The translations under genes and the position numbers were made by a program. This document shows positions 18,116 through 26,856 of a stretch of 64,000 nucleotides of DNA, in pieces; position 1 is the first letter of the stretch; every line of letters starts with the position of its first letter. The DNA comes from Rothia gullae (lineage in GTDB: Bacteria; Actinomycetota; Actinomycetes; Actinomycetales; Micrococcaceae). The stretch covers positions 59,701 to 123,700 of the forward strand of contig NZ_JANCOC010000004.1 in the NCBI RefSeq assembly GCF_024294905.1, in the 5' to 3' direction. The notes beneath the pieces were generated by a model that worked only from the letters and a program-made list of their open reading frames with translations, ran no database searches and had not been told where the DNA came from.

Positions 18116-18394
18116 ATGAGCATTGATCCTCGCACCGAACTCACCCGCCTCCTTGACGCGCTGGAGGCGCACCTGACCGCCGTCGTAAACCGAACCGGCG
18201 AGCATGACCCCGCCGTCGATGAGGCGTACGTAGAAATCGCCAACGCCTTCGAAGCCTACGAAGATGCCCTCTTCGAGGCTCACAACGAGGTCACCCCCTT
18301 GAGCGTCTACGGTGACGAAGAGGACGACGACCTCGACGAACTGGTCGACGACGAAGAAGATGAAGACGACGACGATATCGAGTACGAGGACTAA
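18116..18394 (+). CDS. Small acidic protein of unknown function
   Basis: A 92-residue soluble protein: an N-terminal helical half (RTELTRLLDALEAHLTAVV, then EIANAFEAYEDALFEAHN) and a C-terminal tail of about 28 residues that is almost entirely Asp and Glu. I know similar short proteins next to recO in Micrococcaceae, but no function. The acidic tail could mimic nucleic acid or bind basic proteins; that is speculation. A -10 element six bases before the ATG suggests a leaderless mRNA. Confidence 0.7.
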   Translation: MSIDPRTELTRLLDALEAHLTAVVNRTGEHDPAVDEAYVEIANAFEAYEDALFEAHNEVTPLSVYGDEEDDDLDELVDDEEDEDDDDIEYED

Positions 18395-18421
18395 CTAGCG
18401 CCTCGCCCATACGTTACGGAC

Positions 18422-18467
18422 CGACCCCTGACCGGTACCCCTACGCGGGGTAATACGGCAGGGGTCG
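18422..18467. terminator. Stem-loop between the acidic protein gene and recO
   Basis: CGACCCCTG pairs with CAGGGGTCG, enclosing TACCCC/GGGGTA. It is GC-rich and lacks a T tract, so it may attenuate rather than end transcription. Confidence 0.5.
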
Positions 18468-18595
18468 AACCGTACCCGCAACACCCACGTAGCTCTTGCC
18501 CTCAGCCTCTGCCCAAGTGCCTAATGAGTGTAGCGCCTACTGAGAAGCCCGCCGAAAACCCGCCCGCCTGATACCCACCGAGAACGGAGACCCTC

Positions 18596-19447
18596 GTGAG
18601 CGAACCCCGCACCTGGCGCGACGCCGCCCTCATCCTCCGCACCCAAAAACTCGGCGAAACCGACCGCATCATCATCATGCTCACCCGCGACGGCGGAATC
18701 ACCCACGCCGTCGCCAAAGCCGTACGCAAACCCACCTCCAAATTCGGTGGACGACTCGAACCGTTCATGCACACCGACCTGTCCTTCAGCCGCGGCAGAA
18801 CCAACCTGCACACCATCACCCAGGCGGCAACCCTGCACGCCTACACCGCACCCATCATGGCGAACTACGATGCGTACACGTGCGCCTCCATCATCGCTGA
18901 ACTGGCAGAAGCACTCACCAAAGACACCGACAGCACCGCCGATATTTACACCCTCACCCACGGGGCGCTTGCCGCGCTCGCGCACGGGCAGCACGTGCCG
19001 CAGAGGATCCTGACCCGCTACCTGGCGCGCAGCATGAACGCCGCCGGCTGGCCGCTCATCGGTGAAAACTGCACCCGATGCGGCAACCCGCTTGTCAGCG
19101 CCGATAGCCGGGGCGATAACGGGGCAGACAGTAGTACCCCCGTCGCTACAGGCGGAAGTGGCAGGTACATTGCATTCCACACCGCCCACACCTACGGGCA
19201 CCACACGATCCTCTGCCCCCAATGCGCACCCGCCACCGACACACCCCTAACCGGCCTGCGTGCCGAAGAGCTCGGCTATGCGCTCGCTACCGCATCGGCG
19301 AATCCGCGCGCCTGGGCGACTATTGACGCAGCACCGGTGCCGGTCGCCTCCAAAATTCTGGGACTCTACCTGAAAACCACCCAGAACCTGCTCGAACACC
19401 CCCTGAAAACGGCGAGCGCCCTCGAAGCAGAAATTCCTGGATCGTAA
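18596..19447 (+). CDS. recO: DNA repair protein RecO
   Basis: A 283-residue protein with an N-terminal OB fold (residues about 8-85, with ALILRTQKLGETDRIIIMLT) and a helical C-terminal part. Two CxxC pairs, CTRCGNP and CPQCAP, form a zinc site as in many RecO proteins, with a Gly/Ser-rich insertion between them. RecO loads RecA on SSB-coated DNA and anneals strands. The start is GTG after a GGAGA site. In related genomes recO and uppS are neighbours, as here. Confidence 0.92.
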   Translation: MSEPRTWRDAALILRTQKLGETDRIIIMLTRDGGITHAVAKAVRKPTSKFGGRLEPFMHTDLSFSRGRTNLHTITQAATLHAYTAPIMANYDAYTCASIIAELAEALTKDTDSTADIYTLTHGALAALAHGQHVPQRILTRYLARSMNAAGWPLIGENCTRCGNPLVSADSRGDNGADSSTPVATGGSGRYIAFHTAHTYGHHTILCPQCAPATDTPLTGLRAEELGYALATASANPRAWATIDAAPVPVASKILGLYLKTTQNLLEHPLKTASALEAEIPGS

Positions 19448-19622
19448 AAGATGCACGCCGGCGCGTCAAACATGGGCCAACCAGGACGCAAAATAACCCC
19501 CGAAGCACCCGCCCATGCGCGCTGTGTCACGGTAAAATAGCTAACAGCACGCTAGGTTTATATCTGGCGCATATCTAGGCAAACGACCCCGGGGGAGAAC
19601 CCGCCAGGGAAGAAAGGCACAC

Positions 19623-20414
19623 ATGGCACGCACCCAGCCCGTACCCCCGCCCGCACACCCTACCGGGGCAACCCCGCCGCCGATCCCGAAGAAGTTCATT
19701 CCGCAGCACGTCGCCGTCGTCATGGACGGTAACGGACGCTGGGCGAACGAACGCGGCCTGTCCCGCACCGAGGGCCACCGCGCCGGTGAGGCGGCACTGC
19801 TGGACGTTGTTGCGGGCGCTATCGAAATGGGCATCCCGTACGTGACCGCCTACGCGTTCTCCACCGAAAACTGGAAGCGCTCACCCAGCGAAGTCGCGTT
19901 CATCATGCGTTTCTCCACCGAGGTGCTGCAGCGTCAGCTGGCAACCCTCAAGACCTGGGGTGTGCGCATCCGCTGGGCTGGCCGCCGACCCAAGCTGTGG
20001 AAGAACGTCATCGAAGAGCTCGAACACTGCGAACGCGAAACCATCGACAACACCGTCTGCACCCTCACCATGTGCGTGAACTACGGCGGCCGCGCAGAAA
20101 TCGCTGACGCGGCGGCAGCTATCGCAGCGGACGCTGTGGCGGGCAAGATCAAGCCCGACAACATTACCGAAAAGACTATCCAGAAGTACCTGGACGAGCC
20201 CGACCTGCCCGACGTTGACCTGTTCCTGCGTTCCTCCGGTGAGCAGCGCATCTCGAACTTCCTGCTGTGGCAGAGCGCCTATGCCGAGATGATTTTCATG
20301 AACGTGCTCTGGCCCGACGTTGACCGCCGCACCCTCTGGGAAGCTGTCGAAGAGTACGCGCGCCGCGACCGCCGATACGGTGGCGCTGTCGACGCCGTCA
20401 CCAACGACAAGTAG
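19623..20414 (+). CDS. uppS: Isoprenyl transferase (undecaprenyl diphosphate synthase type)
   Basis: A 263-residue cis-prenyltransferase. The catalytic Asp is in [15 protein letters not shown], followed by the HRAGE motif; [12 protein letters not shown] and the C-terminal [18 protein letters not shown] are diagnostic. It builds polyprenyl diphosphate for cell wall lipid carriers, feeding the uppP, ppm1 and LCP steps elsewhere in the window. GAAAGG precedes the ATG. The gap of 175 bases to recO includes an AT-rich promoter-like stretch. Confidence 0.95.
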   Translation: MARTQPVPPPAHPTGATPPPIPKKFIPQHVAVVMDGNGRWANERGLSRTEGHRAGEAALLDVVAGAIEMGIPYVTAYAFSTENWKRSPSEVAFIMRFSTEVLQRQLATLKTWGVRIRWAGRRPKLWKNVIEELEHCERETIDNTVCTLTMCVNYGGRAEIADAAAAIAADAVAGKIKPDNITEKTIQKYLDEPDLPDVDLFLRSSGEQRISNFLLWQSAYAEMIFMNVLWPDVDRRTLWEAVEEYARRDRRYGGAVDAVTNDK

Positions 20415-20482
20415 CCCCCGGCATACAGTCCCGGCTCATAGCCTCATAAACCACCCACACCCTCCAACACTAGGGAGAACAA

Positions 20483-21571
20483 ATGCGCATCTACCCGACC
20501 TTCTTCAACATCTTCTTCAAGGGCATGGACCCCGAGAAGGCACACCACGTCGGCTTCTGGGGCGTTCAGACCCTGCGCAACGTCGGCATCACCCGCGCGC
20601 TGCGCAAGTACTTCCAGCCCGCCCCCGAACTGGCAACCACCGTCATGGGCATTACTTTCCCCTCGCCGTTCGGCCTGGCTGCAGGCTTCGACAAGGGCGG
20701 TAAGGGTATTACCGCGCTGGCTGGTATCGGCTTCGGCCACGTCGAGATTGGCACCATCACCGGTCAGGCGCAGCCCGGCAACCCGCAGCCGCGTCTCTTC
20801 CGCCTCGTGGAAGATAAGGCGGTCATCAACCGCATGGGCTTCAACAACGATGGTGCCGCAGCGGCAGGCCCGCGCGTAGCCGCCGCCCGCGCAGACCTCG
20901 AAACCGAATACCGCGGCGCCGTACGCCCGGTTATCGGCGTGAACATCGGCAAGACCAAGGTCGTTGAGCTCGAGAACGCTATCGAGGACTACCTGATCTC
21001 TACCCGCACCCTGGCACCGCAGGCAGACTACCTGGTCGTCAATGTTTCTTCCCCGAACACTCCGGGTCTGCGCACCCTGCAGGCTATCGAGTCGCTGCGC
21101 CCGCTGCTGGCTGCCGTGCGTGAAGAGGCAGACCGCGTATGCCCCAACCGCCACGTACCGCTGACCGTGAAGATCGCGCCGGACCTGGTCGATGAGGACG
21201 TGATCGAGGTGGCAGCCCTGGCTAAGGAGCTGAAGCTGGACGGCATCATCGCCACCAACACCACCATTGCCCGCGATGGCCTGGGTCTGACCAGCGACAT
21301 GACCAAGGTCAAGGAAATCGGTGCCGGCGGCCTCTCCGGTGCGCCGCTGAAGCCCCGCTCCCTGGAGGTGCTGCGACTGCTCAAGCGTGAAATTGGTGAC
21401 GACCTCGCCATCATCTCCGTTGGCGGTGTGACCACCGCTGAGGATGTGCAGGAGCGCCTGGACGCTGGCGCTGACCTGGTGCAGGGCTACACTGCGTTCC
21501 TGTATGAGGGTCCGCTCTGGGCGGCACACATTAACCGTGGCCTGGTGAAGCTGCGCCGCGCTCGCCGCTAG
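20483..21571 (+). CDS. pyrD: Quinone-dependent dihydroorotate dehydrogenase
   Basis: A 362-residue class 2 enzyme that oxidises dihydroorotate to orotate in pyrimidine synthesis and passes electrons to quinone. Seen are the N-terminal membrane-associating helices (FFNIFFKGMDPEKAHH), the FMN-binding GLAAGFDKGGKG, NRMGFNNDG, the catalytic serine in NVSSPNTPGL, and ISVGGVTTAEDV. GGGAGAA precedes the ATG. It lies 68 bases after uppS on the same strand. Confidence 0.95.
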   Translation: MRIYPTFFNIFFKGMDPEKAHHVGFWGVQTLRNVGITRALRKYFQPAPELATTVMGITFPSPFGLAAGFDKGGKGITALAGIGFGHVEIGTITGQAQPGNPQPRLFRLVEDKAVINRMGFNNDGAAAAGPRVAAARADLETEYRGAVRPVIGVNIGKTKVVELENAIEDYLISTRTLAPQADYLVVNVSSPNTPGLRTLQAIESLRPLLAAVREEADRVCPNRHVPLTVKIAPDLVDEDVIEVAALAKELKLDGIIATNTTIARDGLGLTSDMTKVKEIGAGGLSGAPLKPRSLEVLRLLKREIGDDLAIISVGGVTTAEDVQERLDAGADLVQGYTAFLYEGPLWAAHINRGLVKLRRARR

Positions 21572-21642
21572 AAGGTTTGCAGGCGGGGGGCTTTATGCTT
21601 CCCGGCACGCTGACTTGCCGTGCTGACTCTGCGTGCTGAAAG

Positions 21643-21689
21643 GGGGGGCACCGTTCTCTACCCGTAGGGGGTGGAGGCGGTGCCCCTTT
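21643..21689 (+). terminator. Terminator after pyrD
   Basis: GGGGCACCG pairs with CGGTGCCCC, flanked by A and T residues. Confidence 0.7.
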
Positions 21690-21722
21690 GGTGTGCCCTC
21701 TATTCTGCCCCTCTATTCCGCC

Positions 21723-21787
21723 GAAAAGCCACATGTGTTTCGAAAAGCCACCAAAGAAGTAGCTTCTCGAAACACATGTGGCTTCTC
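21723..21787. repeat. Nested inverted repeat element
   Basis: The outer arms are 21 bases (21723-21743 and 21767-21787) with one mismatch, centred on AGCCACATGTGTTTCGA. The inner 23-base spacer repeats the outer ends (AAAGCCAC and GCTTCTC), so a smaller hairpin can form instead. It lies between the pyrD and DUF3043 terminators. Confidence 0.85.
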
Positions 21788-21819
21788 GCGTAAGAGAGTC
21801 GCGTAAGAACATAAAAATA

Positions 21820-21850
21820 GGGGAGAGGCCTGAACCTTCAGGACCTCCCC
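21820..21850 (-). terminator. Terminator for the DUF3043 gene
   Basis: GGGGAGAGGCCTGAA pairs with TTCAGGACCTCCCC around a two-base loop; the AAAAAT on its left gives a U tract on the minus strand. Confidence 0.8.
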
Positions 21851-21876
21851 CCAAACACCTATAAGGCACTAACGAC

Positions 21877-22506
21877 TTAGCGCGGGTACTCGCCGTACTT
21901 CACCATCGGAACCGGGCGGCGCATACGACGAATCATCATCACACGGTTAAACGCATACATGCCAGAACCACGCTGAACCTCGCCGAACTTCGCAATCAGC
22001 TTCTTCTTCAGGCTGCGCCACAAAATAAAGTAGTCAACAACCCACAGAATCATCAGCGCATACATTGCGTACACGGAACCGTAATAAATCGGTGCCGCCG
22101 CAGTAGACGTACCAGCCACACCCTGAGCAATCCAGCCACCAATAAGCAGAACCAGCAGCACAGCCAACATAAAATCGCCAAGGTTACGGCGCGCATCCAC
22201 ATAATCACGGATATAACGGCGCTGCGCACCACGATCCACGGCGGGCAGGTAACGCTGATCGCCACCCATCAACGCATCATTCTGACGCTCACGAGCCTTC
22301 GCCATCGCCTCACGTTCACGCGCCTTCGCCTCCTTACGGTCATTAACAACCAGAGGCTGACGACGAGCCGCCTGCTGCTCCTTACGCGAAGGAGTAGGAC
22401 GGCCCTTCTTCGGGGTGAACTTCGGATTAACCGGAGCCTGAGGCTCCTCTACAACCTGTGGCTGAACAGCTTCCGCTTCAGCCTTCTCTTTCTTACGACC
22501 AAACAC
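21877..22506 (-). CDS. DUF3043 family membrane protein
   Basis: The GTG at 22506 gives 209 residues starting VFGRKKEKAE, the usual opening of this actinobacterial family (MFGRKK). A charged Lys/Arg/Glu-rich N-terminal half (to about residue 110) contains DRGAQRRYIRDYVDARRN. Two membrane helices follow (about 118-138 and 146-168), then a basic tail. The frame stays open further upstream, but a perfect TATGAT -10 element ends six bases before this GTG, so I take it as a leaderless start. Function unknown. It is divergent from the dipeptidase gene. Confidence 0.82.
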   Translation of the reverse strand: MFGRKKEKAEAEAVQPQVVEEPQAPVNPKFTPKKGRPTPSRKEQQAARRQPLVVNDRKEAKAREREAMAKARERQNDALMGGDQRYLPAVDRGAQRRYIRDYVDARRNLGDFMLAVLLVLLIGGWIAQGVAGTSTAAAPIYYGSVYAMYALMILWVVDYFILWRSLKKKLIAKFGEVQRGSGMYAFNRVMMIRRMRRPVPMVKYGEYPR

Positions 22507-22512
22507 CCTCCC

Positions 22513-22518
22513 ATCATA
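22513..22518 (-). promoter_or_regulatory. -10 element of a leaderless promoter (DUF3043 gene)
   Basis: On the minus strand TATGAT is followed by six bases (GGGAGG) and then the GTG start. Confidence 0.6.
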
Positions 22519-22609
22519 CCCGAACGGCACACACCAAACCCGCCCCCACAATCCCACACCAGCAACTGAAACAACCCCAACCACTCGGCGGCAGCGGGTA
22601 AGGTGGGGG

Positions 22610-22615
22610 TAAGGT
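22610..22615 (+). promoter_or_regulatory. -10 element of a leaderless promoter (M20 dipeptidase)
   Basis: TAAGGT is followed by six bases and the ATG at 22622; there is no ribosome binding site. Confidence 0.5.
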
Positions 22616-22621
22616 AGAAAC

Positions 22622-24016
22622 ATGACTATTGAATTCACCCACCACAGCGCCCTGAGCGACGCCGTCACCAAAAACTTCGAAGCAACCCTGCAGACCCTCA
22701 CCGAGCTCGTCGCCATCCCCTCCATTGCCTGGGAATCGCACGACCTCACCCAGCTAGACCGCAGCGCCGAGGCAGTCGCCGCGCTCGCAACCAAGGCAGG
22801 CTTCAACAACGTACGCATCGAACGCGCCACCTACACCACCGCCGACGGCACCGAAAAACAGGGCATGCCCGCCGTCATCGCCTCCCGCCCTGCCGCAGAA
22901 GGCTACCCGACCATCCTGCTCTACGCCCACCACGACGTGCAGCCCGCCGGCAACCTCGATCTGTGGGACACCGACCCCTTCATCGCAACCCGCAAGGGCG
23001 ACCGCCTCTACGGCCGCGGCGCAGCAGACGATAAGGCAGGCATCCTCGTACACCTTGCTGCGCTCGCAGCCCTCAACGAAACTCTCGGCGAGGACTTCAA
23101 GCTCGGCGTGAAGCTCTTCATCGAAGGCGAAGAAGAGGCAGGCTCACCCTCCTTCGTCTCCTTCCTCAACACCTACCGTGAAGAACTGTCCGCCGACTAC
23201 ATCGTGGTCGCAGACTCCGCCAACTGGCGCGCCGGCGTACCCGCACTGACCACCAGCCTGCGCGGCGTCGCATCCGGCGACATCGAAGTACGCGTCGGCA
23301 GCCACGCCATCCACTCCGGCATGTTCGGCGGCCCCATGCTCGATGCCCACACCCTCATGGCGCAGCTACTCGCCACCCTGCACGACGCCACCGGCGCCGT
23401 AGCCGTCGAAGGCCTGCACCGCGCCCCCGAACCCGAACTCGAATACGCTGAAGCAGACTTCCGCAACGACTCCGGCATCCTCGACACCGTACCCCTGGCA
23501 GGCACCGGATCCGTTGCATCCCGCCTGTGGACCCAGCCGGCAATCTCCGTCATCGGCATGGACATCCCCTCCATCGCAACCTCCTCCAACACCCTCGCCG
23601 TCGTATCCCGCGCACGCATTAGCACCCGCCTAGCACCCGGCGACAACCCCGAAAACGCACACCGCGCACTCGCCGAACACATCAAGGCACACGCACCCCA
23701 CGGCGCCCAGGCGAACTACACCGCCGTCGACTCCGGCATGCCCTTCGCCACCGAAGTCGACGCAGACGGCGCACAAACCGCACTCGACGCAATGCGCGCC
23801 GCCTGGGACGTAGAACCCGTCCAGACCGGCATGGGCGGCTCCATCCCGTTCATCTCCGACCTCAAGGACCTCTTCCCGCAAGCACAGATCCTCGTCACCG
23901 GCGTAGAAGACCCCGACACCCGCGCACACAGCGCCAACGAGTCCCTCTACATCCCAGACTTCAAGAACGCAATCCTCGCGGAGGCGCTACTGCTCAGCGC
24001 ACTCGGCGCCCGCTAA
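22622..24016 (+). CDS. M20 family dipeptidase
   Basis: A 464-residue dinuclear zinc peptidase. The metal and catalytic residues are in order: YAHHDVQP, GRGAADDKAG, EGEEEAGSP (general base Glu pair), VADSANW and the C-terminal HSANE. The dimerisation domain between residues about 205 and 360 is complete. Members cleave dipeptides or N-acyl amino acids, but the substrate is not shown. Codon use is strongly C-ending in this gene. A terminator follows at 24068. Confidence 0.9.
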   Translation: MTIEFTHHSALSDAVTKNFEATLQTLTELVAIPSIAWESHDLTQLDRSAEAVAALATKAGFNNVRIERATYTTADGTEKQGMPAVIASRPAAEGYPTILLYAHHDVQPAGNLDLWDTDPFIATRKGDRLYGRGAADDKAGILVHLAALAALNETLGEDFKLGVKLFIEGEEEAGSPSFVSFLNTYREELSADYIVVADSANWRAGVPALTTSLRGVASGDIEVRVGSHAIHSGMFGGPMLDAHTLMAQLLATLHDATGAVAVEGLHRAPEPELEYAEADFRNDSGILDTVPLAGTGSVASRLWTQPAISVIGMDIPSIATSSNTLAVVSRARISTRLAPGDNPENAHRALAEHIKAHAPHGAQANYTAVDSGMPFATEVDADGAQTALDAMRAAWDVEPVQTGMGGSIPFISDLKDLFPQAQILVTGVEDPDTRAHSANESLYIPDFKNAILAEALLLSALGAR

Positions 24017-24067
24017 ACGCGCTCGCTAAACCAGCCCACAATACACTGGGTAGGGAAGTGGAAGCGG

Positions 24068-24110
24068 AAAAGTGGGGGAGAAGGGTCACAAACCCCAACC
24101 CCCACTTTTT
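24068..24110 (+). terminator. Terminator after the M20 dipeptidase
   Basis: AAAAGTGGGGG pairs with CCCCCACTTTTT. Confidence 0.8.
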
Positions 24111-24290
24111 CGGTATCCTAGAAGCAGAATTACATGTCAAGCCCCCACACCAAAACTCACGCCCCCGGCGAACTATGCACACCCTAGGTTGTACATCAAA
24201 CACCCAGGCGCGTATCGTGAAGGCTAAAACGCCCACACGCACCCACACGCGGCGCACACGGGCAACCAACAAAACAAAAGGACAACACCA

Positions 24291-24644
24291 ATGAGTGAAA
24301 CCACCACCGAACTGCCCACCCACGGCGTCAACCTCACCGAAGTAGCACAGACCAAGGTCCGCACCCTCCTCGAACAGGAAGGCCGCACCGACCTGCGCCT
24401 GCGCATCGCCGTCCAGCCCGGCGGCTGCTCCGGCCTCATCTACCAGCTCTACTTCGACGAGCGCGTCCTCGACGGCGACGCAGTCCGCAACTTCGACGGC
24501 GTAGAAGTCATCGTCGACAAGATGAGCGCACCCTACCTCGACGGCTCCACCATCGACTTCGAAGACACCATCGAAAAGCAGGGCTTCTCCATCGACAACC
24601 CCAACGCAGCAGGCTCCTGCGCATGCGGTGACTCCTTCCACTAA
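24291..24644 (+). CDS. erpA: Iron-sulfur cluster insertion protein ErpA (HesB/IscA family)
   Basis: A 117-residue A-type carrier that delivers iron-sulfur clusters to target enzymes. The three conserved cysteines are present: one in QPGGCSGLIYQ and two in the C-terminal GSCACGDSF. Length and the LTEVAQTKVRTLLEQEG opening are normal for the family. AAAGGA lies upstream of the ATG. It stands alone; cytochrome and quinone-linked dehydrogenase maturation would depend on it. Confidence 0.93.
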   Translation: MSETTTELPTHGVNLTEVAQTKVRTLLEQEGRTDLRLRIAVQPGGCSGLIYQLYFDERVLDGDAVRNFDGVEVIVDKMSAPYLDGSTIDFEDTIEKQGFSIDNPNAAGSCACGDSFH

Positions 24645-24742
24645 ACCGAAGGCACCCACCACGCGCCACTAAAGCGCAACACGCCTCATAAACCCCCGTC
24701 TCGCATACTGCACCCAACCATGCAGATATGCGGCGGGGGTTT

Positions 24743-24748
24743 TACACT
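24743..24748 (+). promoter_or_regulatory. -10 element of a leaderless promoter (trpD)
   Basis: TACACT is followed by six bases and the ATG at 24755. Confidence 0.5.
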
Positions 24749-24754
24749 TAACAC

Positions 24755-25825
24755 ATGACTACGCACGAAATCACCTGGAAATACATCCTCAACCAGCTCG
24801 TCAAACACCAAAACCTCACCGACACCGAAGTCGCCTGGGCAATGGACCACATCATGACCGGCCAAACCGAACAGCCGATCCTCGCATCCTTCCTCACCGC
24901 CCTCCACTCCAAAGGCGAAACCCCCGAAGAACTCGGCGCCCTCGCAGCCGGCATGATCGCCAAAGCCGAAACCGTCGACATCGACCCCCACGCCGTAGAC
25001 ATCGTAGGCACCGGCGGCGACCAGCAAAACACCGTCAATATCTCCACCATGGCAGGCCTCGTCATCGCAGGCACCGGTGCCACCGTCGTCAAACACGGCA
25101 ACCGCGCCTCCACCTCCAAATCCGGTTCCGCAGACGTCCTCGAAGCCCTCGGAATCCGTCTCGACATGCCCATTTCCGCAGTTGCCGAATGCGCTCGCGA
25201 GACCGGCATCACGTTCCTGTTTGCGATGACCTTCCACCCGGCAATGCGCCACGTGGGTCCGACCCGCCGCCTGCTGGGCATTCCGACAGCGTTCAACTAC
25301 CTGGGCCCCATGACGAACCCGGCTCGCGTGAAGTCCTCGGCTATCGGCGTTGCTAACCCGGTCATGGCTGAGAAGATGGCTCACGTCTTTGCAGAGCGCG
25401 GCGATCACGTCCTGATTTTCCGCGGTGATGACGGCCTGGATGAGCTGACCATCGCCACCACGAGCCGCCTGTGGGAGGCTGTCGACGGCGAACTGACCGA
25501 GTACCGTTTTGACCCGACCGAGTACGGTCTGCAGAACGCACCGCTGGAGCAGCTGCGTGGCGGCGACGCCGAGTACAACGCGGGTGTTTTCCGTGCAATT
25601 TTGGCGGGGGAGGGCGAGTCCCCGAAGAGCCCGCTACGCGCTATTCACGACGCTGTGGTGATGAACGCTGCGGCTGGCCTGGTTGCGTACCGCCCGGTCA
25701 ACGGGGAGAGCTTTGAGGCCCGTTTCACTCAGGCTTTGGCTGATGCGCGCGAATCTATTGCATCCGGCGCAGCGGAGCGCGTGCTCAACGCCTGGGTAGA
25801 GTTCAGCTCCAAGCACGGAGAATAA
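24755..25825 (+). CDS. trpD: Anthranilate phosphoribosyltransferase
   Basis: A 356-residue enzyme that joins anthranilate to phosphoribosyl diphosphate in tryptophan synthesis. Diagnostic parts are the PRPP site VGTGGDQQNTVNIST, HGNRASTSKSGSADVLEALG and HPAMRHVGPTRRLLGIPTAFN. It stands alone, apart from other trp genes, as is common in actinobacteria. The codon pattern changes in mid-gene: C-ending codons dominate up to about 25,190, after which GCT, GTT and CGT become frequent. The TACACT element six bases before the ATG suggests a leaderless transcript. Confidence 0.94.
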   Translation: MTTHEITWKYILNQLVKHQNLTDTEVAWAMDHIMTGQTEQPILASFLTALHSKGETPEELGALAAGMIAKAETVDIDPHAVDIVGTGGDQQNTVNISTMAGLVIAGTGATVVKHGNRASTSKSGSADVLEALGIRLDMPISAVAECARETGITFLFAMTFHPAMRHVGPTRRLLGIPTAFNYLGPMTNPARVKSSAIGVANPVMAEKMAHVFAERGDHVLIFRGDDGLDELTIATTSRLWEAVDGELTEYRFDPTEYGLQNAPLEQLRGGDAEYNAGVFRAILAGEGESPKSPLRAIHDAVVMNAAAGLVAYRPVNGESFEARFTQALADARESIASGAAERVLNAWVEFSSKHGE

Positions 25826-26312
25826 AGAAGCTCAGAACAAAGAAGCTCAGTAGCTGATGATAGGCACCCGAGATGGGGCGCACCGAATGGTGTGAGCTTG
25901 TCTCGGGTGCCTGTCGTTTAACGGGATTCGTTGAGGGTCGGAAGGTTCGGGGCATGTGAGCGTGCGGCTGAGCGCCGAGGAAGATGCAAGGCGCACGGAG
26001 CGCAGGTTTGATCAGTGCTAACCTGAGCTTAGAAAGCGCCGGTGAGCAGCCGGTTGGGTAGTAAAAAATAGGTCTACTTTACATAATGTATATTATCGGC
26101 TTTTTAGGGAGATCTAGAATGAACCCAAGATTCCCCGTATCTAAATAAAGTCTTAACAGTTCATGTATTAACCTCACCCAGTCACCAGAACTATCGCCAG
26201 TACTCAATCCACCTGAAATAATGGATATACCCCGCATCACGAAGGTGCTGTCGCCTCGTGTGCAGATCCAACGTCAACCACGCCGGTTGATGTACACCAA
26301 AGGAGAAAACTC
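25826..26312. other. Intergenic region before the NfeD gene
   Basis: After the trpD terminator the sequence turns AT-rich (about 26060-26230), including TACTTTACATAATGTATATTAT and likely promoter elements for the NfeD/SPFH pair. A nine-codon frame at 26119 (MNPRFPVSK) follows GGGAGA and could be a small upstream ORF, but it is too short to support. No other gene is seen. Confidence 0.4.
25863..25911 (+). terminator. Terminator after trpD
   Basis: GGCACCCGAGA pairs with TCTCGGGTGCC, with a secondary pairing inside the loop. Confidence 0.75.
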
Positions 26313-26762
26313 GTGGATTGGCTCTTTGAGACACCCTGGACACTCTGGGTTGCACTCGCCCTCATTTTCGCCGTCATAGAAATGCTCAGCCTCGACCTAT
26401 TCTTTCTCATGCTGGCGATTAGCGCAGGCATCACCGCAGCAATATCGCCCTTCGTGGATAACATGCTGATTCGAACCGTTATTTTCGTGGTGATTTGCCT
26501 GATTCTGGTTCTTGGTCTGCGCCCGCCGCTGCTGAAAAAGCTCAACAAGTCAGCCACCGGAGCTGTCACTAATGCTGAAGCACTCGTTGGCGCTGAGGTG
26601 CGCGTCACTCAAGATGTAACTAGTGAAACCGGTTTGGTTGTATTAGCTGGTGACACCTGGACGGCGCGCACCGCCTCCGGAACGCTCGTAGCAGGATCAC
26701 ACGCGAGGGTACGAGCCATCGAGGGCGCTACCGCAATCGTAGAGCCTCTCCCCCATGACTAA
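26313..26762 (+). CDS. NfeD family membrane protein
   Basis: A 149-residue protein with three hydrophobic helices (about residues 8-30, 32-50, 56-76) and a C-terminal OB-fold domain from about 90 (EALVGAEVRVTQDV, WTARTASGTLVAGSHARV). It starts with GTG after AAAGGAGA. Short NfeD proteins pair with SPFH proteins, as here with the gene 94 bases downstream, and are thought to organise membrane microdomains. Confidence 0.88.
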   Translation: MDWLFETPWTLWVALALIFAVIEMLSLDLFFLMLAISAGITAAISPFVDNMLIRTVIFVVICLILVLGLRPPLLKKLNKSATGAVTNAEALVGAEVRVTQDVTSETGLVVLAGDTWTARTASGTLVAGSHARVRAIEGATAIVEPLPHD

Positions 26763-26856
26763 GACCAACAAGCTAAGACCCATCTGAATACCGGCTCCAA
26801 AAGCCAATTCAGATACCCCAAAAACACACCATATAACTCACCGATAAGGAGAAACA

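Noticed and set aside
26119..26148. Nine-codon frame after GGGAGA upstream of the NfeD gene
   Set aside because: Too short to separate from chance; mentioned only in the intergenic entry.
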